Of a stretch of 32,225 bases of DNA, positions 7,662 to 14,897 are shown piece by piece. Within the stretch, counting starts at the first letter, position 1. Every line of letters begins with the position of its first letter. The stretch comes from Gammaproteobacteria bacterium (lineage in GTDB: Bacteria > Pseudomonadota > Gammaproteobacteria > Enterobacterales > Kangiellaceae). The notes below the pieces were generated by a model. It searched no databases and was not told where the DNA came from. It saw only the letters and a program-made list of their open reading frames with translations. Location of the stretch: NCBI GenBank assembly GCA_013372875.1, contig JABXIW010000160.1:1-32225 (forward strand), read 5' to 3'. A program made the translations under genes and the position numbers.

Positions 7662-8802
7662 AGCAAAACTTAGATTCGGCTTAATTATCAATCCTTATGC
7701 GGGGATTGGCGGTAAAGTTGGGCTAAAAGGTAGTGATGGTGATGCAATCCGTAAAGAAGCCTTTGCTCGTGGAGCAACTCAGCAAGCGATGAATCGCACC
7801 AGAATGGCCCTGCAAGTTTTAGATAGCTCCCAAGTTGAAATTGAATGGTTTACCGTAAGTGGCGATATGGGCGAAAGTTTATTAGTTGAGCTTGGTCACC
7901 AATACCAAGTTTGTTATCAAGCCGAACGACCTTCAACGGAGCAGGATACCCTTGAAGCGATTAAGACTTTCAATCAACTCAACTTGGATCTAGTGGTTTT
8001 TGCAGGCGGCGATGGCACTGCGAGAAATGTTTGTCAGGCGGTAAAAGATTCGCAATTGGTTCTTGGTATTCCTGCGGGCGTTAAAATTCATTCTGGGGTT
8101 TACGCTATAACGCCACACGCGGCGGGAATTGTAATGCAACAACTACTTAACAATGAACTGGTCTCGGTGGTTGAAGCATCGGTCATGGATATTGATGAGT
8201 CGGCTTTTCGACAGGGGCAGGTTAGAGCAAAAAAATATGGCGAAATGTTGGTGCCAGCAGAGCATCAATACATTCAAGCGACCAAGGTTTCATCATCTCA
8301 ATTAAACAAAGAAAACGAAGCTTTAGTTCAAGCAGATATTGCTGAGTACATAGTTGAACAGATGGATGATGAAATTCATTATCTGATTGGCTCAGGGACC
8401 AGTTGTGCTGCGGTGATGGAAGCGCTTGATTTACCGAATAGTTTGTTAGGCTTTGATTGGATTTTCCAAGAAAATTTGCAAGGCAGTGATCTTACCGAGC
8501 AAGATATTTTGCAGCTTATTGAGCAGCAGCCGAATAAAGTAAAGCTGATTTTGACCGTAATTGGTGGTCAAGGACATCTTATCGGTCGTGGCAATCAACA
8601 GATCAGTGCTAAAGTGTTAGCTCAACTTTCTAAAGACGATCTCATCGTCATTGCTACCAAGAGTAAAATCAACTCATTAGCAGCCAAGCCGTTGGTTATT
8701 GATTCTGATAAAATGGCAATCAACCATAAATTTCATGGGCTCATTCGAGTCATTACTGGTTATGAGGACGAAATCTTCTATCAAGTGGGTTTCGATGGTT
8801 AG
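7651..8802 (+). CDS. ATP-NAD kinase family protein (AcoX-like)
   Basis: A 383-residue protein with an NAD-kinase/diacylglycerol-kinase-type N-terminal domain. The nucleotide-binding motif GGDGTARNV starts at residue 119, followed by LGIPAGVKIHSGV, which is typical of the AcoX/ATP-NAD kinase family rather than housekeeping NadK. The N-terminus FGLIINPYAGIGG is the first strand and loop of the fold. The C-terminal half (about 200-383) has a GSGTSCAAVMEAL segment and no domain I can name. The true substrate is unknown; phosphorylation of NAD or a related metabolite is family-based inference. It overlaps epmC by 11 bases, so it is the last gene of the run. No intrinsic terminator follows; the GacA-type palindrome lies 16 bases after its stop. 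Confidence 0.82.
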   Translation: MTTKAKLRFGLIINPYAGIGGKVGLKGSDGDAIRKEAFARGATQQAMNRTRMALQVLDSSQVEIEWFTVSGDMGESLLVELGHQYQVCYQAERPSTEQDTLEAIKTFNQLNLDLVVFAGGDGTARNVCQAVKDSQLVLGIPAGVKIHSGVYAITPHAAGIVMQQLLNNELVSVVEASVMDIDESAFRQGQVRAKKYGEMLVPAEHQYIQATKVSSSQLNKENEALVQADIAEYIVEQMDDEIHYLIGSGTSCAAVMEALDLPNSLLGFDWIFQENLQGSDLTEQDILQLIEQQPNKVKLILTVIGGQGHLIGRGNQQISAKVLAQLSKDDLIVIATKSKINSLAAKPLVIDSDKMAINHKFHGLIRVITGYEDEIFYQVGFDG

Positions 8803-8818
8803 GATATTTGCCATTTCT

Positions 8819-8840
8819 TTTGTGAGATATATCTCACAAA
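8819..8840. promoter_or_regulatory. GacA/UvrY-type upstream activating palindrome
   Basis: A perfect 22-bp palindrome whose 18-bp core, 8821-8838, reads TGTGAGATATATCTCACA. It fits the GacA box pattern TGTaAG-N6-CTtACA and is nearly the UvrY site TGTGAGAGATCTCTTACA known from E. coli csrB studies. The CRP pattern TGTGA-N6-TCACA does not fit, because here the half-sites are eight bases apart. It lies about 177 bases upstream of the predicted RNA start near 9007, with AT-rich DNA between, the far-upstream arrangement known for Gac-controlled small RNA genes. Confidence 0.75.
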
Positions 8841-8972
8841 CACAATGGATATATCTGAAAGAGTTGTATAAAAAACCGACGAAAAATATTTTTTATGCCC
8901 TAACTCATTAATATTGTTAGATTTTTATTTGAAGTCATCCCTTCTCTTATTCTCTTTTTCATTTTCCCCCGA

Positions 8973-9000
8973 TTGTTTAAAAAAGGTTTTTGGGTATATT
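8973..9000 (+). promoter_or_regulatory. Sigma70-like promoter of the GGA-rich small RNA
   Basis: TTGTTT (8973-8978), a 16-base spacer and TATATT (8995-9000) predict transcription starting near 9006-9008. The stretch between the upstream palindrome and this promoter (8841-8972) is AT-rich with pyrimidine runs; I see no gene in it. Confidence 0.55.
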
Positions 9001-9006
9001 TACTCC

Positions 9007-9143
9007 TGCAAACGGAGACTGCACTATCTACTACAAATTGGAATATTAATAAGAGGAAGAGTCAGGAAGACCATTTTAAAGGATGAAACTGAAGGATTTT
9101 AGTTGAATGGAAACAGAATAAGCGGCGTTTGCCGCTTTTATTT
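9007..9143 (+). ncRNA. CsrB/RsmY/RsmZ-type small RNA (CsrA/RsmA-sequestering)
   Basis: A predicted RNA of about 137 nt, close to the size of RsmX, RsmY and RsmZ. It holds seven GGA motifs, at 9014, 9040, 9055, 9065, 9081, 9094 and 9109. Six fit A(N)GGA, the CsrA/RsmA binding core. At least two would sit in hairpin loops: AACTGAA/TTTAGTT (9087-9093 with 9098-9104) closes a GGAT loop, and GTC/GAC (9061-9063 with 9069-9071) closes AGGAA. The RNA begins after a good promoter, ends at an intrinsic terminator, and has a GacA-box palindrome about 177 bases upstream of its start. Such RNAs titrate CsrA/RsmA and so release translation of target mRNAs. The class call rests on architecture, not on a database match; the 5' end is uncertain by a few bases. 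Confidence 0.75.
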
Positions 9144-9145
9144 TG
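9120..9145 (+). terminator. Terminator of the small RNA
   Basis: AAGCGGC (9120-9126), loop GTTT, GCCGCTT (9131-9137), followed by a U-rich tail with one A. It is a perfect 7-bp GC-rich stem. No open reading frame with a credible start lies upstream on this strand, so it most simply terminates the GGA-rich RNA. Confidence 0.85.
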
Positions 9146-9176
9146 CCTGTAATAAATCAAAACTCAAATTATCACT

Positions 9177-9205
9177 TTGTTATCAATGGCTTAGCTGTAT
9201 ATTTT
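9177..9205 (+). promoter_or_regulatory. Likely promoter of the kefG-kefB operon
   Basis: TTGTTA (9177-9182), a 17-base spacer and TATTTT (9200-9205) lie upstream of the kefG ATG at 9262. Both hexamers are good matches and the site is just after the small RNA terminator. Confidence 0.5.
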
Positions 9206-9261
9206 GCCGATCTGGTGTACACTCAAGTTAAGGTCAGTTTAAAGTCTATTAAGAGTGTCGA

Positions 9262-9825
9262 ATGGCAAATCGGATTTTAGTCAACTTTGCGCACCCAAGG
9301 TTTGAATCCTCCGCTGCAAACCAAATGATGGTTTCGGCGATCAAGGATTTGGAAGGGGTGACTTTTAATGACCTATACGAGGAATACCCAGATTTTCTAA
9401 TAGATATAAAGCGTGAGCAAGAGTTGCTGCTTACCCATGACATTATCATATTTCAACATCCACTGTATTGGTATAGTGCGCCAGCTTTGCTCAAAGAATG
9501 GCAAGATTTAGTGCTTGAAGCGGGTTTTGCTTATGGTGAGTTGGGTTATCAATTGGAGCACAAATATTGGTTAAATGCGGTGACAGTTGGCGGTACCTAT
9601 GAAAGCTATAGTGAAGAAGGCTATAACCATTATCCGTTGGATGTTTCACTGAAACCATTTGAGCAAACCGCGACTTTCTGTGGCATGAATTTTTTAAAGC
9701 CGTTTGCTGTGTATGATGTGATGAGGATTAGCAAAGAAAAAATGGTGGATGCGGCTGAATCTTACCGCAAGCATATCATTGGCCTGCAAAATCACTTAGA
9801 TCTGGCCACAGGAACCTATACTTAA
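9262..9825 (+). CDS. kefG: KefG-like NAD(P)H-quinone oxidoreductase, Kef ancillary subunit
   Basis: A 187-residue flavodoxin-fold protein of the KefF/KefG family. It shares with E. coli KefG the N-terminal phosphate-binding loop region (FAHPRFESSAAN), DLYEEYPDFLIDIKREQ, IIIFQHPLYWYSAPALLKEW and the KYW block. These proteins bind FMN, reduce quinones and are needed for full activity of their partner glutathione-gated K+ efflux antiporter. The gene ends in TAATG, where the last A of its stop codon is the first base of the antiporter ATG, so translation is coupled. It is first in the operon behind a plausible promoter. KefF and KefG are close paralogues; the DLYxxYPDFxIDI and KefB-like neighbour favour KefG. 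Confidence 0.85.
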   Translation: MANRILVNFAHPRFESSAANQMMVSAIKDLEGVTFNDLYEEYPDFLIDIKREQELLLTHDIIIFQHPLYWYSAPALLKEWQDLVLEAGFAYGELGYQLEHKYWLNAVTVGGTYESYSEEGYNHYPLDVSLKPFEQTATFCGMNFLKPFAVYDVMRISKEKMVDAAESYRKHIIGLQNHLDLATGTYT

Positions 9826-11699
9826 TGGATACGGAAAGCATACTCTTTAAGGCTTTGATCTTTTTAGCCGCAGCAGTGGTTGGGGTGCCAATTGCCAAGC
9901 GTTTAGGCTTAGGCTCAGTTTTAGGTTATTTACTCGCCGGTGTGATTATTGGTCCCTTTGCCTTAGGCTGGGTTGGTAATGATGTTGGTGACATTATGCA
10001 CTTCGCCGAATTTGGCGTGGTAATGATGTTATTTTTGGTGGGTCTAGAACTTGAACCAAAGAAACTGTGGCGGATGAGAATGCCGATTTTAGGGCTTGGC
10101 GGGCTTCAGGTGCTTTTTACTGGCATTATCATCAGTTTAATAGCTGTTTATTGCGGGCAAAACTGGCAAGCAGCTTTGGCCATCGGCATGGTTTTGGCGC
10201 TTTCATCTACAGCAATTGTATTGCAAACCCTATCTGAAAAAGGCTTGATGCGTACTGATGCTGGCCGCTCGTCATTCTCAGTTTTACTGTTCCAAGATAT
10301 AGCTGTAATTCCGATGCTGGCCTTGATGCCTCTACTCGCCGTTGCTCCAATCGTAACTACCGCGGATGATCATTCTTTAATTCAACTGCAAGGTTGGCAA
10401 CAAACTTTAGCCGTTATAGGTTCAATTGCTGCGATTATCTTTGCTGGAAAATTTTTAATTCAACCCGTATTTAATTTAATCGCAAGAACGGGTTTGCGCG
10501 AAATATTTATTGCCACTTCATTGCTACTGGTTATTGGTATTACTATCGGTATGCAATGGGTTGGTCTATCACCTGCGTTGGGCGCTTTCCTTGCAGGGGT
10601 AGTCTTGGCAGACAGTGAATATCGTCACGAGCTCGAAGTTGGTTTGGATCCTTTTAAGAGCTTGTTGCTCGGCCTATTTTTTATAACCGTTGGTGCTAGC
10701 ATTAACTTGGATCTTTTGTTGCAAGATCCAACGACCATTTTAGTGCTAGTGGTAACCCTGATTGCAGTAAAGATGTTGGTGCTCTTTACTTTGGCCAAGT
10801 TTTTTAAAATGCCATTGCTGGAAAACCTTGTTTTTACATTCGCTTTAGCTCAAGGCGGTGAGTTTGCTTTCGTACTATTTAGTTTTGCAAGTAAAAACGG
10901 CGTGTTACCTGATGATGTGATTGCAACCTTAACCGTGGTGGTGGCGCTCAGTATGGCATTAACGCCATTGCTAATGATTTTGAGTGAAAAGGTCTTACAG
11001 CCACTTTTTGATAAGCAAGAACTAGATCAAAAATATGATGATATAGATGATGGCGAGACGCCTGTGATTGTTGCTGGTTATGGTCGCTTTGGGCAAATTG
11101 TGTCCCGTTTGTTACGCTCGCAAGGTTTTCAAACCACTTTATTAGAATATGACGCGGTGCAAATAGAGTTAGTCAGAAAGTTTGGTACTAAAGCCTTTTA
11201 TGGAGATGTCACTAATATCGACTTGCTGAAAGCCGCAGGAGCTGAAACAGCAAAGCTATTGGTGTTATCTGTCGACAATACTGATAAAGCGATTTTAGTC
11301 ACAGAACTGTGCCGCAAACATTTTCCCAATTTGCGCATTTATGCTCGTGCAAAAGGGCGCCGAGAGGCATATGAAATTAAAAAAGCTGGCGCGCACTTTG
11401 TTATGCGAGAAACTTTGGGATCGGCATTATTATTAGGTCGTGAAGCCTTAGTGGATCTAGGTTTTCGTAAGTTTCAAGCACAAAGGGCGGCACAAACTTT
11501 CTTGCACTATGATTCCAAGCATATGGATGAGTTGACCGATCTATGGGGCGACGAAAAACAATACATCTTAGCTGCTACAGAAAAAGCTGAGTTACTGGAA
11601 GCGGTTCTGAAATCGGATATTAAAGATAGGGCTGAGATGGAAGATCATGCATGGGATTCAGATCTAAGAAATAAAAATCAAGATGCGGGTCATGAATAA
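9825..11699 (+). CDS. kefB: Glutathione-regulated K+/H+ antiporter, KefB/KefC type
   Basis: A 624-residue CPA2-family antiporter. About 12 membrane segments fill residues 1-385, with GLELEPKKLW, ALSSTAIVLQ and LLFQDIAVIP typical of Kef proteins. A cytoplasmic RCK/TrkA-N domain starts near residue 414 with the NAD-type loop VAGYGRFGQIV. In E. coli these antiporters are held shut by glutathione and opened by glutathione-electrophile adducts; the resulting potassium loss and cytoplasmic acidification protect against toxic electrophiles. Length matches E. coli KefB (601) and KefC (620). The name kefB is favoured by the KefG-type partner directly upstream, but KefC cannot be excluded. The start overlaps the kefG stop by one base. 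Confidence 0.88.
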   Translation: MDTESILFKALIFLAAAVVGVPIAKRLGLGSVLGYLLAGVIIGPFALGWVGNDVGDIMHFAEFGVVMMLFLVGLELEPKKLWRMRMPILGLGGLQVLFTGIIISLIAVYCGQNWQAALAIGMVLALSSTAIVLQTLSEKGLMRTDAGRSSFSVLLFQDIAVIPMLALMPLLAVAPIVTTADDHSLIQLQGWQQTLAVIGSIAAIIFAGKFLIQPVFNLIARTGLREIFIATSLLLVIGITIGMQWVGLSPALGAFLAGVVLADSEYRHELEVGLDPFKSLLLGLFFITVGASINLDLLLQDPTTILVLVVTLIAVKMLVLFTLAKFFKMPLLENLVFTFALAQGGEFAFVLFSFASKNGVLPDDVIATLTVVVALSMALTPLLMILSEKVLQPLFDKQELDQKYDDIDDGETPVIVAGYGRFGQIVSRLLRSQGFQTTLLEYDAVQIELVRKFGTKAFYGDVTNIDLLKAAGAETAKLLVLSVDNTDKAILVTELCRKHFPNLRIYARAKGRREAYEIKKAGAHFVMRETLGSALLLGREALVDLGFRKFQAQRAAQTFLHYDSKHMDELTDLWGDEKQYILAATEKAELLEAVLKSDIKDRAEMEDHAWDSDLRNKNQDAGHE

Positions 11700-12411
11700 A
11701 ACCACTGAACTACCTACGATAGAAGTTTATGAGCTTGTCTTTATGTTGATCCCAATAATCATCATTGGGTTAGTAATGTGGTCATGGAAAATAAAAACCA
11801 AAGACTATTGGATTGCTAATTTGCGAATGTTTGTTCAGCTAAGTCTGATTGGGTTTGTGCTCATTTATTTGTTTAAAGATAATAATATTTGGCTTGGCAC
11901 ACTAGTAATGAGCACAATGCTGCTGATTTCTGCATGGATTTCATTAAGGCCATTGGCCAATAAAAACTTACTTCATTATACGGATATTGCCATTTCGATT
12001 ACCGCAGGCACTGGTATTAGTATGCTGTTGATAGTTGTATTGGTATTAAAACCCGATCCTACTTATCAGGCACAGCTAATTATTCCACTGGTTGGGCTCT
12101 TGTTAGGTAATACCATGAATTCGATCAGTCTTTCTGGTGATCGATATAGTCATGAAATGACAAGCCATAAGGACAAGCTAAAAGCACGCAATGCTGCTTT
12201 CAACACAGCCATGATACCGAGAATTAATAGTTTGCTGGCGATGGGGCTGGTGGCGCTTCCTGGTACTATGACCGGGCAAATAATTTCAGGCGTTGAGCCA
12301 GTGGTCGCAGCACGTTATCAAATTATGATTATGGCGGCGATCTTAATTTCCAGCGCGGTATCAATCATGCTGTACCTGATGCTTAGAATGCGACGTCAAG
12401 TTATGGGCTAA
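11683..12411 (+). CDS. FetB-like UPF0014 family permease
   Basis: A 242-residue membrane protein of the UPF0014/FetB family with about six or seven hydrophobic segments. Family blocks visible are the N-terminal RMFVQLSLIGFVLIYLF, PLVGLLLGNTMN, and RINSLLAMGLVALPGTMTGQIISG...ARYQIMIM, which match E. coli FetB VDSAKTVGLVSLPGMMSGLIFAG. FetB pairs with the ATPase FetA to export iron and raise oxidative stress resistance; no FetA-type ATPase is in this window. Its first codons overlap the antiporter gene (ATG at 11683 or 11692), so it is expressed with kefG-kefB. Its stop overlaps the convergent mnmC stop by four bases. Iron export is family inference only. Confidence 0.78.
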   Translation: MRVMNKTTELPTIEVYELVFMLIPIIIIGLVMWSWKIKTKDYWIANLRMFVQLSLIGFVLIYLFKDNNIWLGTLVMSTMLLISAWISLRPLANKNLLHYTDIAISITAGTGISMLLIVVLVLKPDPTYQAQLIIPLVGLLLGNTMNSISLSGDRYSHEMTSHKDKLKARNAAFNTAMIPRINSLLAMGLVALPGTMTGQIISGVEPVVAARYQIMIMAAILISSAVSIMLYLMLRMRRQVMG

Positions 12412-12416
12412 CGTCG
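12391..12416. other. Inverted repeat spanning two convergent stop codons
   Basis: CGACGT (12391-12396) and ACGTCG (12411-12416) form a 6-bp stem with a 14-base loop that covers the overlapping stops of the permease gene and mnmC. There is no T-run on either strand, so it may be a weak bidirectional 3'-end structure rather than a classical terminator. Confidence 0.3.
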
Positions 12417-14237
12417 TGGACTAATTTTTTGCAGTAAGGTTTTAGATATTGGCAAGGTTTTATTGAGCATTGCGCAGCTAATGACTTCTGCGCCGAGTAA
12501 ACTAAGGCACAAGCCACGAGTGCCGTATCCATAATTAAGCCAAATATTTTGTCCGTTGTGCTCAGTATAAAAGCCACAATAAGGGAATCGATCAAAGCTC
12601 GAGGCGCGAATGCCTGCATAGGATTTGCTGATTTTTGAGCTCGAAAGCCCTAAAGCAAACTGACGATTGGCTTGCTCAATATTCAGTAAATCATCATCCT
12701 TGTTTAAAGAATCATCATGATTAGTTTCAAAGGTAGCCCCTAATATCCAATCTTCTTTTTCTTGAAATAAATGCCCATCATAATTAATGGGATGGCCTAG
12801 AGAATACTTGGCCTTAACTGCGGTGATTTGACCCCGTAAAGGCATAACTGATGGTAGCTGCAATCCAATAGTTTGCAATAGATCCGAGTAACCTGTAGCG
12901 ATAACGATTTGATCAAATTCTTGTAGTTGATCTAAGTTCCTAACTTTAGAATTCAGATGTATTTGTTGAATTGGAATCTGCCTTATAAAAGCATCGCAAA
13001 GTTCAGGACCATTAACTTGTAAAGCCATCAATTCTATCGCGAAGTCATACAAAGAGCTTTTAGCTGACTTTTTTATATCTATTCTATTTTGATAAATATC
13101 TAAATAATTTTTAAGCTGGAACTCTGAGTATTTTTCACTAGCCAATTGCACTGCTTTATCAGCGCGCAACAAATATGGGTGCTTAGACAAAAAATCGCTA
13201 ATCGAATTGAGCCCTGCAAAAGTTAATTGGCTAAAACTATTATGATCAATTGATAAGTTAGGCATCGCTAAAAGGGCTGGCATCTTTGAAGCTCCAGCAG
13301 CCAATTGCGGTGATTTGTCAAAAATATGAACCTCTACGCCTTGCTGATTCAGTTGATAAGCTAGTGAGGTTCCAGCCAAACCTGCGCCTATTACGGCAAC
13401 CTTGTTAGGCTTTTGCCTCGGTAAACTGTAATCCGAGGCAAGATTAGCTTTAGGCGTCGATAACTTCTTTTCTGCAAATTTTGCTGCTAGCATTTCGCGC
13501 TTATAGCCAAAGCCTTTGCGTTTTGTAACTTCAAAACCATAGTGCTGTAGCATTTTTCGGACTTCAGAAGCTGAGGTAAAAGTGGCCACGCTAGTTTGCC
13601 GAGGGGCTTCATTGATGGCGTTAAGCGCCATAAAGTGCCATAGCCCTTTATGCCACATTTGTGGGTTTTTGCTCGGTGCAAATCCATCTAAAAACCAAGC
13701 GTCAATTTTTTGACTATTATTTAAGGCGACTTCTTTTAAGGCTTTTTCCAGCGGATAGAAAATCAAGTGCAGCGTGATATTGCTGGATATATTTATCGGA
13801 AAAACGCCTGGCAATAAGGGCGGATATTGAGCTATTAGCGGCTCAAAAAAGTCGCTCTCTAAATTTAGCTCTTGGTAGATTCGAACTAGATCTGATGTTT
13901 GAATTGGAAACTGCTCAACCGAATAGTAATTTAGATGACCACTGGGATTAAGTTGTTGCCATAAATTAGCGGTCAGCAGAAAATTTAAACCACTACCAAA
14001 GCCCGTTTCAAAAATGCTGAAACTATCAGGCTGCTCAGCAAAGCGTTGTTCTAGTTGATTTCCTTCAATAAAAACATACTTTGATTCAGCAATGCCATCT
14101 TGAGTATTGAAGTAAACATCATCAAATTGAGGGGAATAGGGCGCGAATTGTTGAGCTCCATTTTTTTCAATCTCGCGCCATTCGACTTGTTTCCATTCAA
14201 TCGTAGCAGGCTCTACACCTAAGAAAGCCTTGTGCAT
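12408..14237 (-). CDS. mnmC: Bifunctional tRNA mnm5s2U biosynthesis protein MnmC
   Basis: A 609-residue two-domain enzyme that completes mnm5s2U at tRNA wobble position 34. The N-terminal SAM methyltransferase domain (about 1-250) has FDDVYFNTQDGIAESKYVF, ETGFGSGLNFL and WFLDGFAPSKNPQMW. The C-terminal FAD-dependent domain begins with the dinucleotide-binding KVAVIGAGLAGTSLAYQL near residue 279 and ends with YGYGTRGLCLSLLGAE. The FAD domain removes the carboxymethyl group and the methyltransferase domain then adds the methyl. Length is slightly below E. coli MnmC (about 668), mostly through shorter loops. The gene starts one base after the folE stop, so the two form an operon. Both domains look intact. 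Confidence 0.93.
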   Translation of the reverse strand: MHKAFLGVEPATIEWKQVEWREIEKNGAQQFAPYSPQFDDVYFNTQDGIAESKYVFIEGNQLEQRFAEQPDSFSIFETGFGSGLNFLLTANLWQQLNPSGHLNYYSVEQFPIQTSDLVRIYQELNLESDFFEPLIAQYPPLLPGVFPINISSNITLHLIFYPLEKALKEVALNNSQKIDAWFLDGFAPSKNPQMWHKGLWHFMALNAINEAPRQTSVATFTSASEVRKMLQHYGFEVTKRKGFGYKREMLAAKFAEKKLSTPKANLASDYSLPRQKPNKVAVIGAGLAGTSLAYQLNQQGVEVHIFDKSPQLAAGASKMPALLAMPNLSIDHNSFSQLTFAGLNSISDFLSKHPYLLRADKAVQLASEKYSEFQLKNYLDIYQNRIDIKKSAKSSLYDFAIELMALQVNGPELCDAFIRQIPIQQIHLNSKVRNLDQLQEFDQIVIATGYSDLLQTIGLQLPSVMPLRGQITAVKAKYSLGHPINYDGHLFQEKEDWILGATFETNHDDSLNKDDDLLNIEQANRQFALGLSSSKISKSYAGIRASSFDRFPYCGFYTEHNGQNIWLNYGYGTRGLCLSLLGAEVISCAMLNKTLPISKTLLQKISPRR

Positions 14238-14238
14238 T

Positions 14239-14793
14239 TTATTTGCTGATAAGGCTAATAAATTCGTTGCGAGTTTTTTCGGAAGTGCGGAATAAACCCA
14301 GCATGGTCGAGCTGGTCATCACGGAATTTTGTTTTTCCACGCCGCGCATCATCATGCACATATGCTTGGCTTCGATAATTACACCAACACCTGCGGCATC
14401 AGTAACTTCTTGGATCGCTTCGGCGATTTGCTTGGTTAAATTTTCTTGGATCTGCAAGCGACGGGCAAACATATCTGAAATGCGTGCTAATTTGGACAAT
14501 CCCAAAACTTTACCCGTAGGCAAGTAACCAATATGGACTTTACCGACAAAAGGCAGCATATGGTGCTCGCACATTGAATAGAGCTCAATATCCTTAACAA
14601 TCACCATAGAATCATTGTCAGATTCAAAAATGGCGTTGTTGACTACCTCTTCTAAAGATTGCCCATAGCCACGGGTCAAAAATTGCATGGCTTTTGCAGC
14701 CCTTTTCGGGGTGTCTAAAATACCATCTCGTTTGGTGTCTTCGCCAATTTCTTCAAGAATATTGTGGTATAGGTTTGCTAATTTGTCGCTCAT
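14239..14793 (-). CDS. folE: GTP cyclohydrolase I
   Basis: Converts GTP to 7,8-dihydroneopterin triphosphate, the first step to folate and also the source of substrate for QueD in queuosine synthesis. The 184-residue protein carries the zinc site: C75 and H78 in [10 protein letters not shown], and C146 in KHMCMMMRG, 71 residues after C75 as in E. coli FolE. The conserved GLSKLAR and [13 protein letters not shown] blocks are present. The ATG at 14793 is preferred over an upstream TTG at 14808. The stop is one base from the mnmC start. The divergent pdxB lies beyond a short intergenic region that should hold promoters for both directions; no clear hexamers were chosen there. Confidence 0.96.
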   Translation of the reverse strand: MSDKLANLYHNILEEIGEDTKRDGILDTPKRAAKAMQFLTRGYGQSLEEVVNNAIFESDNDSMVIVKDIELYSMCEHHMLPFVGKVHIGYLPTGKVLGLSKLARISDMFARRLQIQENLTKQIAEAIQEVTDAAGVGVIIEAKHMCMMMRGVEKQNSVMTSSTMLGLFRTSEKTRNEFISLISK

Positions 14794-14897
14794 GCGAGTC
14801 TCTATCAATAATTACTGGCTTAATTTTAAAGGAAGACGCTAAAATACCCAAATATTTATAGAAATTAATTCAAGGAAGCCTTCTGAGTTACTTAAAG

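Noticed and set aside
8821..8838. CRP/Vfr binding site
   Set aside because: TGTGA and TCACA are eight bases apart, not six; the GacA/UvrY pattern fits better and agrees with the downstream RNA.
8819..8840. Terminator of the ATP-NAD kinase family gene
   Set aside because: The palindrome could fold, but it is AT-rich, has almost no loop and is not followed by a T-run.
8914..9102. 62-codon open frame from a TTG overlapping the small RNA region
   Set aside because: No ribosome binding site, no recognisable protein pattern, starts ahead of the predicted RNA promoter and runs through the GGA motifs; the RNA explanation accounts for more of the sequence.
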